Below, in pieces: positions 53,207 through 61,900 of a DNA stretch of 64,000 nucleotides. The stretch is from Planctomycetota bacterium (lineage in GTDB: Bacteria; Planctomycetota; UBA8108; JACQVS01). The notes beneath the pieces are model-generated. The model worked only from the letters and a program-made list of their open reading frames with translations. It did not search any database and had not been told where the DNA came from. The DNA is taken from contig JANQLS010000076.1 of assembly GCA_028280485.1 (NCBI GenBank), positions 16,458 to 80,457 of the forward strand, read 5' to 3'. A program made the position numbers and the translations under genes. Each line of letters begins with the position of its first letter. The stretch's first letter is position 1.

Positions 53207-54265
53207 TTAGGCTCTCGTTGGTTCAAAATCGGAATCGACTATAGGTTTTTGACGAGCTCCTAAGAGGACTCCCAACCAGCGTAATTCATGAGTGTTTTCT
53301 AAAAAGATCTTTGTAATTCGAGTTAAGGGAACCGAAAGTAACATTCCCACTGGACCCCATAGCCAACCCCAAAAGACTAAGGTCGAGAAAACGGCTAGAG
53401 GGGATAATCCTAATTGATTCCCCATCATAATGGGTTCTAGGATGTTACTTATTGACAAATTGATCATGACGTAAATAACGAGGATTAACATTGCCGTCGG
53501 CAAGCCATGGTCAGCAAGCGCTATGAGGAGTGGTGGGATGGCAATTAGAAGCGATCCAACAATTGGAATATAATTGAACAAGAAGGCTAATATGGCCCAG
53601 AGGAGGGCAAACTTTATATCCGCAAAATAGAAAAGGAGCCCAACAGATGTCCCGGTGATGATGCACATTAGAGACTTAACAGCGATATACTTTCTTACCT
53701 GATCACAGGATTTCCTGAGATGCTTTAGGCTTTTTTTCTCCCTGGCTAAGAACTCAAATTTTTCTCGATAATTAGAGAATTCAAGCAGGACAAAAAAGAC
53801 GAAACAGGTCACCAAAAGAATAAATGACCCAGTGCTAAAGATGTGGCTTAAACCTTGGGAAATCAATTGGCCTAATTGCTCTCCGCTCAAGGTCTCCGAA
53901 AAATCGGCTGGTACTTGGATTTTGAGCTGGCTCATTAAACCCATGATCCACTTGTGGGTTTGGTTTAACGTCTCTAAGTATCTGGGAAGCTCAATCTTGA
54001 GTTCCGATACGGACTTCACCAGGCCTAAACCTAAACCGGCTAAACCCAAGCTTGTTAAAAGGGCTACGATCGAGCTGGCAAAAAAAGCGGGTACGCCTTT
54101 TTTTTTAAGCCACAACACTGGGGTTTGGCCTAAAAAGGCAATGAAGACCGCAAGGAGTATTGGCAAAAAAACTGCTTTTCCTAGTTTCAGTCCCGCGATA
54201 ACTATAATTGACGAGGCTAATGCAATAAGTACATTGAGCGCTTTATTCTTTGTTGAAGCGGCCAT
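53207..54265 (-). CDS. AI-2E family transporter (PerM/TqsA-like permease)
   Basis: 352 residues with about eight membrane segments: two or three at the N-terminus, a long cytoplasmic/periplasmic helical region (about 85-150) and a C-terminal half with FNYIPIVGSLLIAIPPLLIAL and NLSISNILEPIMMGNQLGLSPLAVFSTLVFWGWLWGPVGMLLSVPLT (recognised by N-EP--G and W---WG-GM). Despite the family name, members include sodium/proton antiporters as well as the AI-2 exporter, which would suit the neighbouring stress island. Its start codon shares one base with the HPF stop (TGATG), so translation is coupled. Confidence 0.92.
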   Translation of the reverse strand: MAASTKNKALNVLIALASSIIVIAGLKLGKAVFLPILLAVFIAFLGQTPVLWLKKKGVPAFFASSIVALLTSLGLAGLGLGLVKSVSELKIELPRYLETLNQTHKWIMGLMSQLKIQVPADFSETLSGEQLGQLISQGLSHIFSTGSFILLVTCFVFFVLLEFSNYREKFEFLAREKKSLKHLRKSCDQVRKYIAVKSLMCIITGTSVGLLFYFADIKFALLWAILAFLFNYIPIVGSLLIAIPPLLIALADHGLPTAMLILVIYVMINLSISNILEPIMMGNQLGLSPLAVFSTLVFWGWLWGPVGMLLSVPLTRITKIFLENTHELRWLGVLLGARQKPIVDSDFEPTRA

Positions 54266-54615
54266 CAGGAATCACTGAGTTCAGGATCATATGAAGGTTT
54301 ATTTTTTCTCCGTCTGAGGATGCGGTTAAAAAATTTAGTTACCGCACGTTTAGCCTTACCCGAAGCTTCATCTATCGCGGTGTAAAGAGATGAAGATTCT
54401 GATTTTACAGTGATGCAATGGCCGTTTTTATGATTGATTTCAATGAGACAGAGTTTATCGATTCCACCCTTGGGGCCGTTGATATCTGTGAGTGTGAGTT
54501 TGATTTTATTTAATCGATTGCTAAATCGTTTTAATGCAGAACTTAGCCTTTTTTGAGCATATTCTGGAGCTTGAGGATTTAATTCAATTTTTCGGCTGTT
54601 AATAATGATGATCAT
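54265..54615 (-). CDS. Ribosome hibernation promoting factor (short HPF/YfiA type)
   Basis: 116 residues with the S30AE fold: a short N-terminal strand, AQKRLSSALKRFSNRLNKIKLTLTDINGPKGG (shown as its core) and TAIDEASGKAKRAV. Short forms bind the 30S subunit in the mRNA channel and silence ribosomes in stationary phase; the C-terminal dimerising domain of long HPF is absent. A basic tail (RRRKNK) follows. It is coupled to the permease gene by a shared UGAUG. Its first residues MIIIINSRKIEL are slightly different from the usual MNIxITGR start but consistent with it. Confidence 0.9.
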   Translation of the reverse strand: MIIIINSRKIELNPQAPEYAQKRLSSALKRFSNRLNKIKLTLTDINGPKGGIDKLCLIEINHKNGHCITVKSESSSLYTAIDEASGKAKRAVTKFFNRILRRRKNKPSYDPELSDS

Positions 54616-54790
54616 AGTTCTTTCCTTGGACAGGGTGAATTTTTGATTTCTTACTCATTGAAGCTTAAAACCAAAAATGATTTAAAACCATGATGTAATG
54701 CCGAACCTAAATATCGTAAAAACCTATGAATTGTGATTTTTTATCGGTTGGATCAGTGACGGCTGGAACAGCCCTATGAAGTCTTTTGTT

Positions 54791-57670
54791 TTAACCTGTG
54801 CTCTGCATCGCCGCTGCGATGCCGGAGATGCTGATCGACATCAAGTCTTTGTACTTGTCGCGGTCAGCGGGATCCAAATCGGGGGATGCGAGTCGATCCA
54901 TGAGGGCGATCTGGATGTGACTGAGGGCCGGGAGTAATCGATTTCGAAGTCGAATAGTATTTCTTACCGCTTTGGCACTATCGAGAAGGGCTTTTGTTCC
55001 CATCACTTCGAGGACCCATTTACACGTTCGGTCGTATTCTGTTTTAAGCTCACCGTGAATGCGTTCACCAAGCGCTGAAGGAGAGACACGCTCGGCGTAC
55101 TTCTTAGCGGTATCCATCTGCGCTCGCATCAGTTCTAACTGAACGTTGCTGATGAGGCTACGAAAGAAATTCCACTCCTTGTACATCGTTTTGAGGAGGG
55201 CTAAGCCATCGGGATTCGAGTCGATAAATTTTTCGATCGCGCTTCCGATTCCAAACCAACCCGGGGCCACATAGCGACTCTGAACCCATGCGAAATTCCA
55301 GGGGATCGCCCGCAGGTTTTCGATGGCCTCACTACCCTCACTTGATTTTTTGCTCGAACGCGACACGGGCCGCGAAGCAATTCTCAAGTTGCTGATGTGG
55401 GTGATCGGAGTGGCTTGTTTGTAGAATTCCCAAAATTCCTGATCTTCGTAGATTAAGCTTCGATAGTGATCGTAAGAATGTTTGGCGAGTTGATCGAAGC
55501 CCTCAATCCAAGATTCAGGAATTGGGGTTTCGGTGTCGCGAGTACTCGCTAAGATGACGGCTTGAACGATCTGTTCCAAGTGGCGGTTAGCGAGAGGAGG
55601 GATGCTGTACCTGAAGGCCACCACTTCTCCCTGCTCGGTGAATCGTATCTTGCCTTCGAGACTGCCTCGAGGTTGAGCAAGGATCGCTTGGTTGGCGCGC
55701 CCTCCCCCGCGGCCGACCGTTCCGCCCCGCCCGTGAAAGAGTTTAAGCCTGACGCCGTGAGCCTGACAGACTTCAGTGAGCTCTTTTTGAGCTTTAAAAA
55801 GCGACCAGGTCGCCGACAAGAAGCCGCCATCTTTACTGCTATCGGAATAGCCGAGCATCACTTCTTGGGATTCACCGAAACTCTTAAGTTGAAGTTTATA
55901 AGCTTCGTTACTGAAGAGATCTTTCAGGAGTTGAGGGCAACGGACTAAATCGTCGATGGTTTCAAACAAGGGGACGATTTCTACATCACTCTGAAAACTC
56001 GGTGAACCATCAGAGTTTTTAACTAACCGCAGAATTCCTGTTTCTTTAGCGATCAGTAAGACTTCAAGAAGATCGCTGATTCCATGAGTCATGCTGATGA
56101 CGTAAGAGCGGATGGCTGGCTTCCCTAATTCGGTTTGAGCCTTTTTAATGACTTCAAATAATTCGATGCAGGCCTGGGCTTGAGGGCTTCCTTTCCAAGA
56201 TCTCGGGGTGAGGGGGCGCGGTGATAAAAGTTCCTGAGTGAGAAATTCGATGCGTTTCTGTTCTGACCACTCGGAATAGTTTAAGCCGGACCCGTCGAAA
56301 TTAGAGGCCCGGATAAGTTCTTCGATCACCTGCTCGTGGACTCGACTGTGTTGACGCAGGTCCAATGTGGCGAGGTGAAAGCCGAATGTTTGGGCCTGAA
56401 CAATTAAACTACCGAGAGGTCCCTCTTCAGCTAAGTGTTCTGCGCGATGACCTTTTAGGCTGTTTTTTAATAGCTCGAGATCCACGATGAATTCTTGAAT
56501 ATCAGTGTACGCAGAGCTTAAAGTCGCCGAAGATTTTCCCACGGGTTGGGGCCCACTCAGTTCTTCGAGCACTTCGAGAGTTGACTCTAACTTTGCTAAG
56601 ACATAGCTTAATTTCAGTGCGTAAGGTTCTTTCTCGTAAGCCTTCAGTCGTCTCGGTTTCAGAGAAATCTTTTTAGTGTCTTCAGTGATCGAATCGAGCA
56701 GATCTTGACTCGGTTTTACGGATCTCGACCCTAGGCGCAGATGCCTTCTCAAGCTTCGGATCTGACGGCGATAGTGTTTTAATGTAATCCTTCTATGAGC
56801 TAGAAGTGTTTCCCAGGTAATCTTCGGGGTGACATTGGGATTCCCATCTCGGTCTCCCCCAACCCAAGAGTGATAAGACAAGAACGGAGAGAGCTGAAAC
56901 TCAGTATCGGGATAATATTCAGCGAGGGCATCGCGAAGGTCTTTTCGCAACCAGTCAACCACATCAAAAATCGATTTATCGAAGAACGATAAGATATTTT
57001 GAACTTCATTACTGACAGTGATCTCGGCTCCTGATATTTCGGCCGTCTGCCAAAGTTGAATGAACAGCACTCTGAGGTCATCCGCAGCTCGACTCCGTCG
57101 TCGTAAGGGACGATTTAAAAGCGGGGTATCGGGAGGAAAATCCACTTCCGACAATTGATGGATCACTTGATCTAAAGCATCCTGAACGGGTCGACGTCGA
57201 GCTTCCGTCGGGTGAGCGGTTAGGGTTGGGCCAATTTCCAACTGATCTAAGATCTCTTGAAGTTTTGAGGGCTCAAAACCTTGGTTAGCGAGTTCTTTGA
57301 TCGTCCCCGCGATGCTGTCTTTTCCCGGGAGTCCTTCCGACTCGGCTAATCGTTCGAGATTCACTCGAATGATTTCCTTTTGTTCAATCCGATTCAAGAT
57401 ATGAAAGAGGATGGTCAGGGCGCGAAGAATCGTATGGGTGGATGTCGAGTCTTGAACGAGTTTATCGAATACAGCTTGCGTGTCGGCTTTCTCAGATGCG
57501 CTGATGAGATCTCGAATGATCTTGAGCTCTTCCGGATGGCCTTGGTCGACTAGAAGGTCTTGCAGTAAATGATCGAGAAGCTCGATATCCTGAGCGTGTT
57601 CCCGGGTCAATCCAAAGGACTTGGGGTCTTCCAGAAAAAAGACGCGTTGATCATTATGGGATGAATTCAT
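54791..57670 (-). CDS. ppc: Phosphoenolpyruvate carboxylase
   Basis: 959 residues, slightly longer than E. coli Ppc (883). It makes oxaloacetate from PEP and bicarbonate, feeding the citric acid cycle. Diagnostic blocks: LTAHPTEARRR (H153, catalytic His), HSWVGGDRDGNP, MLGYSDSSKDGGFLSATW (active-site Lys/Asp region), FHGRGGTVGRGGG and the C-terminal MQSTG, where most enzymes have MRNTG. The QSTG end is a small departure; the Gly carboxylate is kept. The N-terminal 50 residues are a helical extension. The gene stands alone, 176 bases upstream of HPF, and a fragment resembling R2 lies at 57690-57720 beyond its start. Confidence 0.96.
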   Translation of the reverse strand: MNSSHNDQRVFFLEDPKSFGLTREHAQDIELLDHLLQDLLVDQGHPEELKIIRDLISASEKADTQAVFDKLVQDSTSTHTILRALTILFHILNRIEQKEIIRVNLERLAESEGLPGKDSIAGTIKELANQGFEPSKLQEILDQLEIGPTLTAHPTEARRRPVQDALDQVIHQLSEVDFPPDTPLLNRPLRRRSRAADDLRVLFIQLWQTAEISGAEITVSNEVQNILSFFDKSIFDVVDWLRKDLRDALAEYYPDTEFQLSPFLSYHSWVGGDRDGNPNVTPKITWETLLAHRRITLKHYRRQIRSLRRHLRLGSRSVKPSQDLLDSITEDTKKISLKPRRLKAYEKEPYALKLSYVLAKLESTLEVLEELSGPQPVGKSSATLSSAYTDIQEFIVDLELLKNSLKGHRAEHLAEEGPLGSLIVQAQTFGFHLATLDLRQHSRVHEQVIEELIRASNFDGSGLNYSEWSEQKRIEFLTQELLSPRPLTPRSWKGSPQAQACIELFEVIKKAQTELGKPAIRSYVISMTHGISDLLEVLLIAKETGILRLVKNSDGSPSFQSDVEIVPLFETIDDLVRCPQLLKDLFSNEAYKLQLKSFGESQEVMLGYSDSSKDGGFLSATWSLFKAQKELTEVCQAHGVRLKLFHGRGGTVGRGGGRANQAILAQPRGSLEGKIRFTEQGEVVAFRYSIPPLANRHLEQIVQAVILASTRDTETPIPESWIEGFDQLAKHSYDHYRSLIYEDQEFWEFYKQATPITHISNLRIASRPVSRSSKKSSEGSEAIENLRAIPWNFAWVQSRYVAPGWFGIGSAIEKFIDSNPDGLALLKTMYKEWNFFRSLISNVQLELMRAQMDTAKKYAERVSPSALGERIHGELKTEYDRTCKWVLEVMGTKALLDSAKAVRNTIRLRNRLLPALSHIQIALMDRLASPDLDPADRDKYKDLMSISISGIAAAMQSTG

Positions 57671-57730
57671 CTAAATCTGTTTCTCTTCTTCGTCTCTCGT
57701 CTCGGGGGGAGCCGATAAGGGGCTCTGCTA

Positions 57731-58834
57731 CTACTTGACCCTACCCAAGCCAAATTGGTCGCCATTGCGGATAGGCTTTCCGCCTTTAAAGTCGATCTCA
57801 AGCATTTTCTCACTCATCATCATTCGGCCTTTTTCGTCGAAAAGTCGATGGATGATTTTTTTAGTCTTAACTTCGATAACTTCACCGGTTGAAGGGTAGG
57901 CAAGGTCTCCCTTGATCGTGAACGTAACCCAACCGGGTTGTTCTCTGACTTTGATGCTGTGGAACTGCTTAGGGGGCATGACGGTAGCGTCAAAGATGTG
58001 CATGTACTCGTTGTGCCCGTCGGTCACCCAGATCTCTTTCTCATCCGGAGTCATGCCGATTCCATGACTCGGACAACCGTGGCGTTTTACCGGTCCCATT
58101 TTAAAGCCCTTCACTTCGACGCGATGAAGCTTCTTACCCGTTTTCATGTCCCCCACTTCAAAGCCGAGAAGCTTATTGACGTTGACGAAGCAATGCGTTT
58201 GTTGGGCATTGATGGTAAAGGGTCGAATGGAATGGCTGAAGGGGCCAACTTTTCGAATCGCTTTTTGTTGATTTACATCGGCGATCGTGAGGAAGGGAGA
58301 GCCCAGTCCTGCCAAGTATGCAAATTGACCGTCTAAACCCACGATCGTATTGTGGGATCGAGATCGAGGCTGAATGATTTTAATTACTTCACCATCTTCA
58401 GCTCGAACGACGTACCAAATATCTTTTTCTAAAGAAGGCAAAAAGATCGTCTTCCCATCGGGTGTGATCGACATCCGGTCGCAGCCTTTAGGGTACGTGC
58501 GTTCCCAGAGTTGTTTGTCGGTGAGAAGATCGATGGCGATCAAGTGTTTGAGGGTGCTGACGTAAAGACGCCCCGATTGGGCGTGGGCGCAAACTCCTTT
58601 GACGTTGATCGGTTTTCCCTGGGGAGTTAATCCCCCCATCGGGATGCGCTTGACGAATTTATGATTGTTGTCGATGTCAAAAACAATGATGCCGTGTCCA
58701 CCGTACTGAACGTAATTGCGTATTCCGGGTTGGGCGACGTAGAGGAGGCGTTTTTCATTTTCGTCACCGTGGAGGCCGGAAGTTAATAGCATTAATAGAC
58801 TGCAAATGATGTTAAGCCGAATGATGAGTGACAT
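57731..58834 (-). CDS. Exported beta-propeller protein (YVTN-like)
   Basis: 367 residues with a signal peptide (to about 23, LLMLLTSGLHGDEN) and a seven-bladed-propeller-like repeat pattern: LLYVAQPGIRNYVQYGG, RLYVSTLKHLIAIDLLT, SITPDGKTIFLPSL and GMTPDEKEIWVTDGHNEYMHIFDA. The TPDGK and VTDG elements are of the YVTN type. No catalytic residues are recognised. Similar proteins are common in planctomycete secretomes. It follows the 1583-residue gene on the same strand, but the R3 palindrome between them probably separates transcripts. Confidence 0.85.
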   Translation of the reverse strand: MSLIIRLNIICSLLMLLTSGLHGDENEKRLLYVAQPGIRNYVQYGGHGIIVFDIDNNHKFVKRIPMGGLTPQGKPINVKGVCAHAQSGRLYVSTLKHLIAIDLLTDKQLWERTYPKGCDRMSITPDGKTIFLPSLEKDIWYVVRAEDGEVIKIIQPRSRSHNTIVGLDGQFAYLAGLGSPFLTIADVNQQKAIRKVGPFSHSIRPFTINAQQTHCFVNVNKLLGFEVGDMKTGKKLHRVEVKGFKMGPVKRHGCPSHGIGMTPDEKEIWVTDGHNEYMHIFDATVMPPKQFHSIKVREQPGWVTFTIKGDLAYPSTGEVIEVKTKKIIHRLFDEKGRMMMSEKMLEIDFKGGKPIRNGDQFGLGRVK

Positions 58835-58861
58835 TTTTTACCTCAAATATTTGAATGCCCC

Positions 58862-58925
58862 GTAGCCGAACTTGTAAAAGTTTGGCGTTATGTGCTGACT
58901 TCCAAATTTTTACGAATTCGGCTAC
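58862..58925. repeat. R3 palindrome (GTAGCCGAA type)
   Basis: Two 24-base arms (GTAGCCGAACTTGTAAAAG... and its near complement) separated by about 16 bases, with a single non-pairing position once G-U pairs are allowed. It lies between the stop of the 1583-residue gene and the start of the propeller gene and could act as a terminator-like structure or a small mobile repeat. Confidence 0.75.
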
Positions 58926-58938
58926 AGCTTCCAATCCT

Positions 58939-61900
58939 TCACGAATTCCTCAACGAAAGCAAATAACTCATCAAATCTGTAAATTGCTCATCACTCACTT
59001 TGGTACCAAAGTCTTCCGGCATCAAGGAAGCGGTGTTGAGCTCACGGTTGAGGATGTCTTTATCGGCGACACTAAATTCTTTACCTTCGGTATCGACAAA
59101 GACGTGAACAGCTCCTTCGGTTCGACGGTAAAGTCCGATGAGAGCTTTTCCCTGCCGCGTGACCAGAGAAGTCGTCCTAAAGGCGACATCGACATTTCGA
59201 TTGGGAGCTAAGACATCTTCGAGGACGCGGTTCAATCCCCGATTGCCAATTCCGTCGAGGTTGGGCGCAATCTTTTCACCTTCTCCCGCTACTTGATGGC
59301 AGCTCATACAATGAGTTTTGAAGAGCTCTTTACCCTTGGTGATAGATCCTGATTGAGCCAAGTAACTCTTACGCCTCTTCTGAAGGAGCTTTGCAATCAT
59401 TTCATCTTCATCCGGTAGCTCTTCGATAATTGTTTGGGCTCGCTTTTTGATCTTATCGTCAGCCAGGTTTTTGATGTTGGATTTGATCGTGGAACTCTGA
59501 AGAACACGGGCTGATAGTTTTCCCTCTTGAATGAGTTCAACGAGGTGTTTTATTCCTTCGCGTGATTTTGAAAGAGTGGTGCCTAATTCATTCTGTTCGG
59601 GGGAACTAGCGAGCTTTAAAGTCGCTACCAAAAGTTCGTGGGCAGTCTCCTTAGAATTTTCGCTGATGGCTTGAATCGATTTTTGGGCCAGTTCTTGATC
59701 TAAACCATCGATGGTTAACGATTCAGCTAAGGTTTGTAAGAGGGGATGCGGCCGCAATTGAACCAAGGATCGAGCTAAAGCCTGAGCCGTGGAGCGATCT
59801 CCTCCACTGTTCAACAAGGTTTGGCTCAGCGCGGGAATCATCTCCTTGAGTTTCAATACTGTGATCACCTGAGAGGCGAAGCGGCGTTTTTCCGGAGTCT
59901 CACTCGGGTTGAGTCCCGTGATCGAAAATCTTCCGACGGCTAACCAGGCGAAAGCGTTGGCTTTGTCGCCATCGATAATCTCCACGTAGGCGAGTTGGCC
60001 TTGATGAGTGGAGGTATTCCACTCGATGCGATGCGCCGTGTCGTTTCGAGGAGGGAGAGTTTCGTGAATCAATTGATGGGTGTTAGCTAAGCGCAAGAGA
60101 ACCCTGTTTTGTTTTTGGTGTTTTTGATCAGGAAATCCATCGTGACCGGCAAGGTAGAAGCTAAATTTTTTCGAGAGTGAGAAAACCCCTGAGCGATACA
60201 AGCCCGTTCTTTGTTCGCCCTTGACGATGCTTGAGAACAATGGTGTGTTTTTCATGCCATCGGTGGAAGTTCTGCGAGTGGTTAAGACGAATGGATTGTC
60301 TTGTCGGCTGCCAGCGGGGTAGGGTTTGTAGGTCCAAGAGATCGGTTGGAATTTCGATTGGCTGTCGAGTAAGAACTTTGAAAGCTCGATCCCCCAGTTC
60401 CGGAGGGACTCTGGAATTTCCACTCCCTTTTGGTTCAATCCATCGCGGACCGATCCGATGAAGGATAACTGTTGCCGCCAGTCTTTAGCGTAGCGTTTCT
60501 TGATGAGGGCGACGATTTTATCGACGGATTTAGCGGAGACGTGTCGAACGGCAAACCTTAAGTAAGATTGAATCTCTTGGGGTGATTTGTTGGGGAGGGC
60601 GCCCAAGTTGTCTACGAGGAACTCCCCCGCTAAAGATGTTTTCAGGGCGAGCGAGAGCTCCGCTAAATACGCGAGATCTTTTTTATTCAATGAGGGACTC
60701 TCGATGAGAGAGCGGAACCACTGTTCATTTTTTAAGTGATCTCTGAGAGCAATTTTCAAGCTGTGCTTGAGGTGAACATCGTGACCAGGGGTAGTATGGT
60801 AAGCAGCCAGAAGAGGCCTAACAAAAGCTTGTCGAGGTTTGGCGGTGGACGCTTGAACTGACGATCTCCTTACCATCGCATCGGAGTCTTTAAAGCCATC
60901 GAGAATCCATTGGTCGAATTCGGGGAATTCGGTTTGACTCCTGCCCAAAAGTCTAAAGGCCTGTACTCGTCTCAAAGAGTTTTCACTTTTCAGAGCTAGA
61001 CGAACGGGCTTTTCTTCTAATCCTTTCAGGCGATCGAGGATCCAAAGAAGATGGCTCAATCGACGCGCTTGCTCTTCAGCTCGCTTTGGATCCGCCTGTA
61101 ATTTTTCTGGGGTATTTACTAAGGATTTAAGTTTCTCTAAAGAAGACTTCCCAAACTCTTGGACCAAGCGTTCAACGATCAGTGAAGATCGAGTTTGAAC
61201 GGATGTACCTAAACCTTCGACTAATTCATCGAAACTGAGTTGACTGAGATCACGGTGCAAGAGTTCAAAGTGAGCTTGATACTCGAGATTGTGAGTTCTC
61301 GCATCACTCCCCGTGTAGACGACGCGCCAGATTCTTCCCCGGTGGCGATCACGACCAGGATGAGCGAGGGGTACTTCGTAGTGGCCTATGATGCGATTGT
61401 AAAAATCGGCGATATAAACCGCGCCATCGGTACCGATCTTCAAATCGACCGGGCGAAACCAGGGGTCACCTGAAAAGACAAAATCAGGTTCTTCTTGGGC
61501 TCGAATGGAAGAGCCCATTTTATTGAGAGTGTTGCGGTTGACTCGACTCGTCATCACGTTACCCCCAAATGAGCTTTGATCGTAAGGAGGAGGGTAATGG
61601 GCGTTACAACCTAATGCGATGCCCCCGATGGCTGTCGATCCATGAAGGTGGTTCATCACATTCGGAATAAAACCGATTCCATCGTGAGGAGCACCAAAAC
61701 TTTCGTGGTGCCCGCCTTCTAATAAAAGGGAGACCGGCTTGGTGTGACAATCAGCGGTAAAGAAATCACCGTAATGGTCGAAGGTCATCCCGAACGGATT
61801 GACTTGGCCGAAAGTAAAATGCTCTACCCGTTGGCCATTGGGTAAGAAACGAAACGTGTTGCCACTTCGCATGCTGATCTGGTGTCCGTCTCGCCCTGCC

